DNA of 64,000 nucleotides, taken from contig NC_135357.1 in NCBI RefSeq assembly GCF_051622035.1, forward strand, positions 14,033,001 through 14,097,000, read 5' to 3'. The translations under genes were made by a program, and so were the position numbers. Of the stretch, positions 27,651 through 38,518 are shown piece after piece; position 1 is the first letter of the stretch; the number at the start of each line of letters is the position of its first letter. A model generated the notes under the pieces. That model did no database searches, had not been told where the DNA came from, and saw only the letters and a program-made list of their open reading frames with translations. The stretch comes from Arctopsyche grandis (lineage: Eukaryota > Arthropoda > Insecta > Trichoptera > Hydropsychidae).

Positions 27651-29215
27651 TGTCTACTTCCTTTACCTCTAATAAAGGTTTTTGGATATCTTCTTTGATA
27701 TATAAATGTTTAATTACATCATTAGGCAAATTTTATACGGTTTAATTCCTGAATGGAATACCCTATTTTTCATAAATTGGACAGTCCTTAGTCCTTTCTT
27801 CCAATTGGTGCTGCTATGATCTAGCATCTAAGTTGACAGCTTGTTTTTACTGTTCTGATTTATGTGATATGCTTTCACTGACTAAGTTGGTTATTATAAA
27901 TTATACTTCTACTAGTGAAAGTATACCTTCAATGGGGAATACAGATTCAATGTAACATATATATATACATACATACTAGTATAATTATGTACCGATAGTA
28001 CATATGTACATAGATTGTAGATGTACAATCTTGAATATTGGTCAATAGTAAAATTCAACGAATAGATCCGTCAAATTTCCACAACCTGCTGAACATTATG
28101 TTACGACTACAATATTCAGACGTATGTACGTACATAGTTCGATCACAATAATAATCACGTTGGGTATATTCCTTGTCGTAAATGGTCGAATTGTAAAGGG
28201 CTGCTGGTTTACAATTTAAATTGAACATCCGCCACGGAAGTCGCCGCTACATATACACATATAACCACACACACATATACGTTTAATGTATTTTATAGGC
28301 TATACGTGTCGGTTATGGGGGTCTGGGGGGGGGGTGGAGACGAGGGGTGTCGGAGCCGCAAAATATTCCGCAAGTTATAATGAGAATTCCGCGAGTTTCG
28401 GCATCCAACTTGCCGCTTGGAAATAGCTCGAGAACCGTTCAACGGACGCCACAATTTCGTTACCCCGATAGCGATTCGGATATACGCATGTAACTATAGA
28501 CGGGCGCGTTAGTGGGTTAAATGATAAAATTAAAACAAAGACCGATTGGGGATGCAGATGATGCTCGAACCGCAAGTATCATCGAGGGATTCAGATAACA
28601 CGCTCTGAAGTGTCTGAACTGTCTGAGGTTAGAGTTTCAAACTCACTAGCTTGTCGTTCGTCCGAGTGTGAAGATTCTCAATTTGCGATAATTGAGCAAA
28701 TAAATTTGGATATTAATCCGCCGTAGTAAATCGTTGAAATGTCGATTTCAAGAGTTGGAAAAGTTTCTCATTGCACCCATACTACGTTGTATACGATGCT
28801 AATTTGCAGCCAAGTGCATTGTAATTACCGGCATAGAATAAGCGTTTGAAAGCTGAGACGACGCTTTTCAAACTTCCTTTACTTTGACGACCAGGATAAT
28901 TACATGGCGTCGAACGGTGCGTTTTAAATATTCTGATTAATAGGAAATCGGGTTGGCTTGAGAATGGGAAGGTTCAAAGATTAAATTAATAATTTGATGA
29001 ATTCCAATTAGTAATGGAAATACATACATAATTAGCAATATTATGAATGCTTGGAGTAATGAGAATAGTTTAATAGAGGGATACGTGAAAATGAAGCAAG
29101 AACAAGTGGAGCGAATGAGAATGCTATAATGATAGTATGTAAGATTTACATATAATATTATATATGTAATGTAGTATATAATATGAAAGGAATGTTTGAT
29201 TGATATAATTTATAT
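27651..29215. other. Non-coding; G-run at about 28317-28337
   Basis: A GGGGGTCTGGGGGGGG stretch is followed by a mixed-composition region (28340-28620) without repeat matches in the window. No gene supported. Confidence 0.5.
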
Positions 29216-29866
29216 AACAGTCCAAGTGTACATTTCATTCGTTCATAATCATACTGGCTTGTTCACACGCGACCCAATCTGGCTAGTTATACTGTACACA
29301 AATGAAAAAAAAAACGAGCTAGATTGTTCTAGCACAAATTATTGGGCATAATTTTATTCTCAATCGTTTGTCCCATCTTCTACATATGTATGTACATATA
29401 GGATATTTATTTATTACAATTCTGACATAATGACATTACAGAGTAGTTACAAGTCGTCACTATGGCTAAATAAAAATAATAATAAAAGTATACAATAAGA
29501 TGAACATACAATAAAACATAATAAAAAAATAATAGATCACGTTACGATCTCAAGTTAAACAATCCCTTGACCAGATCTGCATATTTTAGATTAAACAAAT
29601 CTAAGTTTATGTTTATATGTACCCTAGGTTGCATTATTTTTAATATTAACGGAAACGAGGATTATTGCAACGTAGTAATATGATTTCCATAGGATTTCCC
29701 TTTAAAATACTTGGCGTATTGACATGTCAAAAACTTTGGCAGCTCGAAAGATTTTACAGCTAAAAGTTTCATGCAAAACTTGGTGAGTCTACATATAACC
29801 AATAGATCGTGTATGAACAAATTAGTATGTTCATAAACGAACTGGAGTGAACACTTGGACTGTAAA
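29216..29866. mobile_element. TIR element of the AACAGTCCAAGTG family, copy 1, with internal insertion
   Basis: Terminal inverted repeats AACAGTCCAAGTG at the left and CACTTGGACTGTAA at the right, each followed inwards by a GAACAAAxTAGTATGTTCAT-like palindrome. The two halves correspond, reversed, to the element at 45156-45592. About 220 bases (29400-29618) are an extra insertion related to the 3' part of the SINE at 49.5 kb. No open frame. Confidence 0.6.
29400..29618 (-). mobile_element. SINE/LINE 3' segment inserted in the TIR element
   Basis: It shares GTGACATTACA/AATGACATTACA, AAGTCGTCACTA and ATTTTAGATTAAA.AAATCTAAG with 49482-50200, in the same orientation and order. Lacks a tRNA head. 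The tail at 29400-29415 is TTTATTTATT-like. Confidence 0.5.
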
Positions 29867-30138
29867 ATATTCATTAACATTGTATAATAGCTAAGATTAT
29901 TTATTTTGAATAGATACAATGGCAAATAGCGATAGAAAATAGCAATATTTATTTAAAATTGTAAGCGACATTGTTGATATTTTCATTTGGTTTAAGTGGT
30001 CAAATATGTCAACGGAATTGGGAATTATAGCAACGTTGTAATGTGTGTCCATTTATATGTTTAATACATAGCGTTTTGACATCTCAAAGGTTTTGTCAGC
30101 TCAAAAGTTTTGACAGCTAAAAGTTTCATGCGAAATCT

Positions 30139-30178
30139 GGTGAGTCTATTTGAAAATACCTTTTTCAAATAGACTCAC
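30139..30178. repeat. Perfect 17-bp inverted repeat (hairpin)
   Basis: GTGAGTCTATTTGAAAA is followed, after a four-base loop, by its reverse complement. The left arm belongs to the host repeat element and the right arm is an inverted copy of it, next to the foldback MITE. Confidence 0.8.
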
Positions 30179-30180
30179 TA

Positions 30181-30335
30181 TATATTATAATTAGAGTACG
30201 GACCCAAAGCGCGCCGCTCATTGTTCAATTGTTGTAAATGCTTTGTAAAAAAGGTTCGGCAAACCTTTAACAATGCATTTACAACATTTGAACAATGAAC
30301 GGCGCGCTCTGGGTCCGGGCTTTAATTATGATATA
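30181..30335. mobile_element. Foldback MITE (near-complete palindrome)
   Basis: Both halves are imperfect inverted copies over about 70 bases: left ATAATTAGAGTACGGACCC and AGCGCGCCGCTCATTGTTC; right, reverse-complemented, ATAATTAAAGCCCGGACCC and AGCGCGCCGTTCATTGTTC. Only about four bases separate the arms near 30257. It lies inside the 30005-30505 element. Confidence 0.7.
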
Positions 30336-30505
30336 CATATACCACAGTTTCTTTACAGGTTACCCCAATATGACAATGGCCAGACAATATGATACTGACT
30401 AGTTTTGATTAATAGCACTAAATCTATAACCGTTCGTGTATGAACAAATTATGTACATATGTTCATGAACGAACGGGAGTGAATACTTAGACTGTAACAT
30501 GTATA

Positions 30506-33204
30506 GATAAAGGTAAAACGTAACTGAAGAAAGTTGACTAAATGGTAATTATGGTAATTACACATGAATTAAAATTAGTTAAGATAGGTTTGAATAAAAT
30601 AAGATAAGGCAAAACAAGGTGGATAGTTAGGGAATACTGATTCAGATGTCCATATAGCAATTAATTGCTTAACACAGTTTGATTACTGCATTAAGTTTTG
30701 TCTTTGGTTTGGGGCCGGTGTATTTTCGTCATTGAACAAACCATAGATTTTCATTTAGTAATTTACACAAACCATTCTTGTTTTTCAAGTAAAAGCTCAG
30801 AGAATAACTGCATATACATACATACATATGAACAGCGTCGCGTTAAATTGTAATATTTTACGCATTCCATAAAAATGGTAATAGTGCAATTTGAACCCGC
30901 TTGCACTATGCATTTCAACTAGTTTTGTTCAAATTTGAAAATCAGAAAGTTTCCGTTGAGTGCAGCACGCCTCAACTACTAAAGTAGACATTTTCAGACG
31001 TTTTAATTAAAAAGGATCGTGCCTAGAGTAGACAAAGAGGAGTAAAGTCCTATCGGAGAACGACGTCTCAGAATACTAATTTCCAATAGTGCCGAATTTT
31101 CGCATTATCGATTCGCACTGTTCGATAGGATACTAAAATCGGAGCAATAATGGTGCATAAATGACACGTACTCGCCATAATTTTCGGTCGCATTAAAACG
31201 TCACTTATATGCATGTATTCCTTCCTACGCATGAAAAAGAGAACAGACGTTGATCTATTGGTCGACCTTTTTGCCAAAAGAGAAAAATCGCTTGGATTTA
31301 AATAACGCGTACCGCAGTTTTTGGACCCATAGTAATTTAATAATAATTTATGGATAATATTTTACATGGCTTTTGTATGAATGTATGTATGTATGCACCT
31401 ATACTGCGTATTTAAGATAAAAGTCAAAGTGGAAGTGATTTGAGAAACAAGAAATAGGAGCGAATATATTATAATATAAATCAAACGACGCATTAGTATT
31501 TTTTAATTGAAACGTTTTGATTTTTTTTTTATCGAATGCGATTACTCTTCAAAGACTATTGCACTGGCTGTTGGTTTAACGTACGTTTGGAAAATAAACA
31601 TAAAAGTACCAAATCGAAACTATTTTAGGGAACAGGTTTGTAAAGATTTTTATTTATTTAGGTGGAGAACGCGCGCATGCCACTTTTTGTGTTCAGTACA
31701 AATTTATTCGAAAACTAAACACACGAAATTATGTTCCCGACATTCCCTAACATGTACAAACACTGAACTTGTGTTCCAGACTTATCATACGCCACCACAA
31801 AGACCAGAGTTTCTCTAAAAATAAAATAAACCTCATTCCTATATATGTACGTATTGTATCTACATTAACAGTTGAGTATTATACGTATCTTAATATAGAG
31901 AAAATCACCAAAAATACAATTTTCAAAATGGAAATATCGTTATAGACGGTACTTAATTATGGTGAAATGACACGACTTGATATAGAGTAATTCTCTCGAT
32001 CAAAATATCTTCGATTTTTTTCTTTGAAGTGATTTTTTATTCATTTGTAATATTAATACGTTATAAGCTCTACAAATATAAATTTAGCTATGAAAAAAAG
32101 TAAAAAGTATAAAAACTGGAAAAAACATTTAAGTATACGTATGTACATAGGTACGTACATACGTTTGTAAATACTTTTCTTTTGAGTGTCTGCTTTGCTT
32201 TATATATATAGACAGGTATGTACATATGTACATATTTTTTAATGATTTTGTAGTATTTTATCTTCAGCTTCGGTCCATGACCCCCCCCAAGGGGGTGAGG
32301 GGGCTGGCGGGGCTCTAAGCTGGGGGCTCAGTGTCGCTAGAAGATCCGATACTGATATTTTCCACACAAAACGATTTCGCACACGGAACATCTGGCACCC
32401 GAAAATGCCATCCATCGCGAGTTATTTACGCGAACTATCATACTAACGAAAACTCGAGTGACAGATATTCCGTATTTGCAATTTTCATGGAAACGGTTGT
32501 TGTGTGCGCGATCTCAATGTGCGAAATAATCCTTTTTCAATATTTGTATTATTATTTTTCGCAGAATTTCAGGTCTTACAACGGTCTGTTAAAAACAATG
32601 TTTTTGGCATGAAATTAACAACATTAGTGTTGTTATACAAGGTAAAGGAATATCCCTCGATTTCGAAACCGCTCTTAACAAAGATTTAATGTAAGAGATG
32701 AAGCTTTTATTTATTTATTTATTTAAATAAATAAATAAGTTTATTTAGTAAATTAGGAGGTGAAATTAGTCTCCGATATTGATTGATTTTTTGATAGTGA
32801 TATATATTGAATTTTAAATTTTAATTAATAAATTTTAAATTAGTCATTTTCTTTTGTTTTAAAATAATGGAAAAAGTATTTCTATTTTTTTTAAATCGGC
32901 ATTTCGTTAAGAAGAGGGGGCCCATATGTATACATATGGGCAACATAATATGTTGTCTTGGAGGCCCGATTCAAGATTTTGGCCATGGATACGTTTATTA
33001 TTGGCTAATTTTTTGAGCGGCGAACACAATTAGGATCAACCAATCGATTGTATTATGTTTAGTCACAATTTTATCGGCAAATTGCTGCTCTTTCAGAAAC
33101 CCATACGTCAGAAAAATTGGGACATATGTACATGTCAGCAGATTTGTTTTTGTAGACAAATGTCTACGTGAACTAAAACGTTATTTTAGTTAGTTACTGA
33201 AGAG
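30506..33204. other. Non-coding apart from the MITE at 32345
   Basis: A C-run facing a G-run at 32280-32330 can fold as a hairpin. No coding evidence. Confidence 0.5.
32345..32535. mobile_element. MITE, GATTATTCCGCAAA family, copy 1
   Basis: About 190 bases share CGGAACATCTGGCACCC, ACTAACGA and AACTCGAGTG with the copy at 40489-40693. The left and right parts are inverted imperfect repeats (CACACAAAACGATTTCGC and, reversed, CGCACATTGAGATCGCGC). The short ORF across it has no protein signature. Confidence 0.6.
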
Positions 33205-33758
33205 TATATATAGTCCGTCACCTTAGATTTGACCTTTTTCTTTCGTCTGGAAAAACTTTTTGCGCGACGAAAAGGTCACGCTAAAGTTTATTCAATTAGT
33301 ATAAGAATTGTATCGAGTGTTTGATGATTTGAAAAAGCAAAAACGTCGAACCACAACCGAACCGTCGTTGAAACGTGTTTGGTTTTGATCTCTGGTCGAA
33401 ACGGGACGAGATGCTCGTACAAAAAGTAAAAGAGAAACGAGTAGCGGGCAGAAGCTGTGGCCGTGTAGACTGTAGAGGAGAGAAGAGAGGGCCAGGGTGC
33501 GCGCGTTATTCCCGGGTGCGGGTGCGGACGCGTGCTGACGCGCGCTCGTTCGTCTTCGTGCAATATCGGGTCTCGTCGGGTGTCGTCGGGTCTCGTGGTC
33601 GGGTGGCGAGCGCGCGCCAGAGCTTCGGTTCGCTTCGGCTCTTCTCGGCTAAGCTCGCGCGCGTCCGCAGCGTGCGCCAACCGTTCCACGTCAAACTGGA
33701 CGCTCAAAAATTCCAACCAAGTCTCTTATCTTATTTTACGTAATTTTACTTCATTCAG
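33205..33758 (+). promoter_or_regulatory. Candidate promoter and non-coding first exon, GC/CpG-rich, ending in a strong splice donor
   Basis: A TATATATA box at 33205-33212 is followed by about 500 bases that become strongly GC- and CpG-rich between 33470 and 33690, in sharp contrast to the AT-rich surroundings. The stretch ends ATTCAG|GTAAGT at 33758/33759, an almost ideal 5' splice site. No frame across it looks like a protein: the overlapping ORFs on both strands are Arg/Ser/Ala-rich products of GC-rich DNA. It is best read as a leader exon of a + strand gene, possibly spliced to the signal-peptide exon at 38461. The start of transcription is not fixed. Confidence 0.45.
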
Positions 33759-34686
33759 GTAAGTTCACAGTAGTATGATTGTCCAAAGGAAACCAGATAT
33801 TTTATTCAGTAGTAAGTATGTAATGGATTCTGCTCAGATTCTTATGGTACTCAACTCAAAAAAGTATACTCAACGCGTTGTACTGTTCGTCCAATCTTCA
33901 CATTAATTGGAAAATTGAGAGGGCTTCATATATTTATGACTGCAAATGAAAGCCTCATAGCAAAGCATATAAAGTTATTTAATAAATTTGAAGAAGACTT
34001 ATTTTTAACATGATTGAAATATTGACCCATAATCGGTAAAAAAATTAAATTTTGAATTATCTTTCTACTTTGAAATTAAAAAAAAAATACAAAGGAAATA
34101 TTGTAATTGTTTTTTTTTTAAACAAAAGAAACATCAATTATGAGTTCAAATCAGTCGAAAATAAATAATGGAGGATACAATTGTAAAAACATATTGGTGC
34201 GCGGCCATATCGACGTGTACTGCAGCATCAGTTCGCGCCAGCTCGTGTTGCTCCGCGAGAGTACGGATCCAGCTTCTGTTGGAAACTGGAGTCAGGGCTG
34301 CCATACCAGCGCAAATATTATATATATGAACAGACGCACACTACACCTACACAATCAATGACAAATATAACGTATTATATTAAATATTTTATATTATAAT
34401 ATGATTGAATACAATATTTTAAATATTGTATTAGAATTTTCAGTGTAACTTTTATGCAACATTCACAAATTTGATCGGGTGTTTCAATTTCAAAGTTAAT
34501 GCACGAATTGAACAAGATGTTTCATATAACATGCATTGACAATAATTAAACAAAATTTCATACAATTGTGAAATAAGAATATATATTACGTATGATTATG
34601 TCACTATCTGATATATAAATATATACTTTGCTGTAACATTAAACTTTACGGTAAAAACATGCTTTTTAAGTTTATATTATAAAATA

Positions 34687-34846
34687 CAGTGGTTAAATCC
34701 GGCTTCGCTCGGTATTGTTAATATAAACCGCTTAAATATGGCTAATCTAATAGTAAACATTAATTTGTTTTTTTATTGAATTTATTTGACTCCAATCAGA
34801 AACGAATTACACACACCAACGAAAGACCTTTGTTTTATATATAGGA
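34687..34846 (-). mobile_element. Non-autonomous Helitron, family 1, copy B (short, divergent 5' end)
   Basis: On the - strand it begins A|TCCTATATATAAAAC, a classic Helitron 5' end, and finishes with the family hairpin CCGAGCGAAGCCGGA; the terminal CTAG is altered to CTGT. The 5' half differs from copies C-E, so this may be a related subfamily. Confidence 0.6.
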
Positions 34847-35504
34847 TTGGGACACAATGATGATAAAAATAAGAAACGAATAAATGAAAGTAAATATGAA
34901 ATTAAAATAGTTGTAATATTGAGCGAATATATACTAGAATTGTACTATTTTCAACAATTTAATCAGATAAAACTGAAAAATTGTAACAGGAGGCGGTTAA
35001 TTTTGAATTAACAAGCACACATAAAAATATCCGAAATCATCGATAGCATAGCGACAGAAATTAAAAACACACATATACTTGTTTAAATAAGAATCTAAGT
35101 AGAATCCATTAATGGGTATGCATTGTATAATAAATCACTATGGTCAAATAAATTCATATTAGCACAGCATAGACCGGCAACTTGACGTAACCAGCAAATA
35201 CGGAAAGTATTATTTGGTAGATAGGTATATATGCAGATGCATATGAATTGGACACTTTTGTTTTAGATCATCGACTTTAAGGAGCCTCTAGTTTCAAAAT
35301 ATATATATGTATACAATGTATAATGAACATTTATTAGAATTTTAAATAGGTTTTTGAGCTTTTTTTTCAGTTGTGCCGTACGCACTAGCATAATTGATAA
35401 TAACATTAACGATCCAATGAATCAGTTACTATTAATTACTTGAGATGTATTGTAAGACTTAAGTTGTATTATGAACATAATATCTCTTATTTTTCCTCAT
35501 TTGC

Positions 35505-35800
35505 TCAATGCTGAGCGTCGTGGTTATTGATGTCCTCTGGAATTTGATAAACGATCCTCCTCCACTCTTCCCGGTTCTGTGCCAAGTTGAAGGCAGCGTT
35601 AAGGGACGATCCCGTTCTTTGATTTGGTTTGACAGTCTCTTGGGAGACCTTCCTCTCACTCGCCTTCCCTTCAGCTTTCCGGCGACTACTAACATTTTCA
35701 GACTCATATGGCCAAAATAGGACAGAACCCATTTCCTACATGTTGTGGATATTCTCTCCGAGGCTGCTAGCTCTTTCAGGATAGAGATGTTCATGCGTCT
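35505..35800 (-). pseudogene. LINE 3' remnant, second RTE-like family, copy 1
   Basis: The - strand encodes VLSYFGHMS, GRRVRGRSPKR and, in the next frame, AAFNLAQNREEWRRIV. These match the C-terminal end of insect endonuclease-reverse transcriptases. A frameshift lies between the blocks. A second copy is at 42895-43045. Confidence 0.65.
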
Positions 35801-35959
35801 TACGGTCCATGGGATGGGAACATAATATATGAACAGTATAAATATTAACGATACTTTTAGAAAAGTGAATTATGTACTCTAACGTTCAAGTGGTAAATCA
35901 ATTAATCACAAGTATGTATGTATAATATGTACACAAGTGGAAATATTCCTACGATAGGA

Positions 35960-36650
35960 TAAAGTGAAAAGGAATCGGGAGATTGGTAGCCCTGCACCTG
36001 ATCCGGGCGATGCGGCGTCCCGCTCTCGGCAGCGCGAGTGCATTGGAGAGCGAGCGAGAGGGGAGATTGTTGCGCGGCAGCGGTGCGGTGCGGTGGCTGT
36101 GCTGTGGCCGCGAAGCCTCCGCTCCCGAGCGCTCGCGCTCACCAGTGCCGGTCCAGACGGCGACGCGCTCGCAACGCGGGCCGTCGAGACGATTGCGAGC
36201 GTCAGTGCGAGTGCGAGTGCGAGTGCGGTGCGAGTGCGAGTGCGAATGCGGACCCACGCCTCTCGGTCCACCGAGCGTGCTGAACGCCAAACGCTGAAAC
36301 GCTGAAACGCACCCAGCGCGTTCTCTCTCGATCGCTCTCATCTCCAACTGTCGCGTCGCGAATTATCTGAAAAAATCTCGGGGAATTCGCCGCTGTTTAC
36401 ATCGGACGCCGCTGCGCAACCACCCACCCACCCACCCCCTGCACACGTATATATTCGTCTACATTTTCACTACCAAAACATCGCCCGCTTGTGTGTGTGT
36501 GTGTGTGTTCAGTGCGATTCTGTGTGTCAAAATTTGAATTGTCAAAGTTTGTTTATTTGTGATAACGGAACGATGCGCGCGTGTGCGTGCGCGTTTTGCG
36601 CGAAAAGTCGATCCTGCTCGGAATTTGTATTGCCGAACTGACAGTGTTGA
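35960..36650 (+). promoter_or_regulatory. CpG-island-like promoter or leader region
   Basis: About 450 bases from 35960 to 36440 are GC- and CpG-rich, including an imperfect GAGTGC hexamer array at 36196-36250, followed by C-rich (CCCA)n and a (GT)n run. A TCAGT initiator match sits at 36509-36513. ORFs run in all six frames but show only compositional bias. This looks like a promoter with 5' UTR for a + strand gene and would serve the coding exon at 38461. No clear splice donor was found; GTACAT near 36702 is one weak option. Confidence 0.4.
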
Positions 36651-36972
36651 AACATCAAACACTTTTTCGTCCCTTTTACCAGTGGAAGTTTCTTCAGTTT
36701 TGGGTACATTTTGAGGGTTGATAACGTTAAACGAAGCTAAAGTCTGTTTTTCAAATTTGAATCGGCGATCAACAAATTTGAATCGGTTTGTTGGTTGCTA
36801 TTTGTATGCCGCGTGGCATTTGTTTTTTTTTTTGAATAAATTTAATAAACATTTGTTAATTGATAATTTTGTTTTAAAACAACATACAAATATTTACATT
36901 TAAATGTACGTACTAATTTTTATGTATATTTTTAATTTTTAAAAGCTTTTCATTTAATTTTTATTCATAATA

Positions 36973-37192
36973 CTAGTTGTTTTAACCGGCTTCGCTCAAT
37001 ATTTGTAATATAAATAGCGTAAACATGGCGAATCTAATAGTAAATATTCATTTGTTTTTTTATTAAATTTAATTGAATCGAAAAAAAAATATCGAATCGT
37101 CGTCATAGAAACTTTCCTAACCGTTCCCAGCCCAAGATACATACATACATACTTACATACATACAAAGTCTCTTCCGAAATTATATATTAGA
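36973..37192 (-). mobile_element. Non-autonomous Helitron, family 1, copy C
   Basis: Complete 220-base copy. On the - strand the 5' end is A|TCTAATATATAATTTCGG and the 3' end is the hairpin (GAGCGAAGCCGG) followed by TTAAAACAACTAG|T. There is no coding capacity. Confidence 0.75.
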
Positions 37193-37506
37193 TTAAAGTA
37201 TATAATACACCCGAAGTTCATATTCTCATCATTTCTAATAGCTATTGATCCAGTGAACATTTTCCATATGATTTTTCTTGTCAATATTTATACTATTATT
37301 ATTTTTTTAATGCTCATTTTTAAGACACTATTGGCCAAGTATAATATTATATGTGTTAAATACTATCAATGTAATATAAGGCTAGTAATTAAATACTTTA
37401 AAATTTCCTAGTAACTAATTTCATCTATTCGATCTAGACTTCTTTAGATATAATTTGTTTATACAATTTCGTACAACGTAAATAATCTTTAAATGTTTAT
37501 TTTAAA

Positions 37507-37696
37507 CTAGCGTTTTACCCGGCTTCGCTCGGTATTTGTAATATAAACCGCTTAAACATGGCCAATTTAATAGTAAACATTTTATTAAATTCATTTGAAT
37601 AGATTTATTTTATTTAAATTTATTTGAATATTCATTCGTTTTTCTACGAACCAACAATAGTTACATACAAAGTCTCTTTCGAAATTATATATTAGA
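37507..37696 (-). mobile_element. Non-autonomous Helitron, family 1, copy D
   Basis: Complete 190-base copy. It starts A|TCTAATATATAATTTCG and ends ACCGAGCGAAGCCGGGT, AAAACGCTAG|T on the - strand. It lies only about 315 bases from copy C in the same orientation. Confidence 0.75.
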
Positions 37697-38379
37697 TGTA
37701 ATAAATAATAGTCTAATTAGATTCCAATGAGCGATTTTCAATAAGAGAGAACATACAAAAAGAAAATAAATTAAATTTATTTCGATAGAAAACCGTCTGT
37801 CTAGTCTGTGCAATTACAAATGACACTAAAAATTTAATTAAATTACTACGAAATTTACGCGTGCAAAAACGTTCGTATTAATTTCAATTAAAAGCTCGGC
37901 TACACTGCTACAGCCGTGTTTTGAGTTTTAATTTAAAATTGTTTCTAAAACAGGCGTAAGCAATGATTTGTATCGTATTATAACAGATATAGAGCGAAAT
38001 ATTTACATATGTTCATCGTCAAGCCGTGTAATTGGATCGCATTTAAGATAAAATAGAACACGTTTTCGGGGGGCGTCACACACATACACATATCGGGAGA
38101 TAACTATTACATATATTCTGTGCATGGGGTGGTGCTAATCCCGTCCGTATTATTGTTATATATGTTCAGAGTTCAGTGGAGTGTTTCTGACGGTTGATAC
38201 ATAAATATTTTATTTTAAAAGTAGTCTCGACGATGACAAGTAGTGTTAGTGCGCGCGAGCAGCCATCATCAGTGCGTTCTTGATGGCAAATCAGTGAATC
38301 TGTTACTTAGTACTTATTGCCCAATAGGTATTCATTGTACACGTCACGTGAGTTAGTTGTTTTTGTTAGTCAGTTGCAC

Positions 38380-38406
38380 ATGACGGTGCTTATGGTGCAT
38401 GTGTGA
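38380..38406 (+). promoter_or_regulatory. Upstream ORF of eight codons before the signal-peptide exon
   Basis: ATG ACG GTG CTT ATG GTG CAT GTG TGA reads as a complete short ORF that ends 54 bases before the main ATG and lies in the same frame. If the transcript includes this leader, it would reduce initiation at the main start. The uORF is seen directly; its effect is inferred. Confidence 0.4.
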
Positions 38407-38460
38407 CGCTTATGGATTATCCGAATCCCGTTTGAAGCCTTATCGGGGACTTCCCTCAAG

Positions 38461-38518
38461 ATGGACAGGACCAGAGCTGTGGACATCCTGCTGGTGTCTT
38501 TCCTGCTTGTTTCATCAG
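38461..38518 (+). CDS. First coding exon of a secreted or membrane protein gene (signal peptide only)
   Basis: An ATG with A at -3 and G at +4 opens 19 complete codons, MDRTRAVDILLVSFLLVSS, plus one base. The peptide has a charged start and a hydrophobic core, typical of a signal peptide. The exon ends TCAG and is followed at once by GTACTT, a usable splice donor (phase 1). An in-frame TGA at 38404-38406 upstream, with no in-frame ATG between, fixes this ATG as the start. I see no credible following exon in the remaining 25 kb, so the first intron would be very long, as is common for insect receptor, adhesion and developmental genes. That class is only a guess: 20 residues do not identify the protein. 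GC-rich leader-like regions lie 2-5 kb upstream on the same strand. Confidence 0.55.

Larger units (their letters stand above)
30005..30505. mobile_element. TIR element of the AACAGTCCAAGTG family, copy 2, truncated and interrupted
   Basis: It matches the right half of copy 1 (GGGAATTATAGCAACGTTGT, CAGCTAAAAGTTTCATGC) up to about 30150, resumes at about 30425, and ends CGAACGGGAGTGAATACTTAGACTGTAA. The interruption holds a perfect hairpin and a foldback MITE. Confidence 0.55.

Noticed and set aside
33288..33762. Arg-rich ORFs on both strands in the 33.4-33.7 kb GC-rich block
   Set aside because: Several overlapping frames are open at once because of base composition; the splice donor at 33759 and lack of motifs favour a non-coding leader.
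35906..36347. Overlapping ORFs in the CpG-rich block, including RTRTRTALALA-like repeats
   Set aside because: Hexamer-repeat translation; open in six frames, no domain, no splice context.
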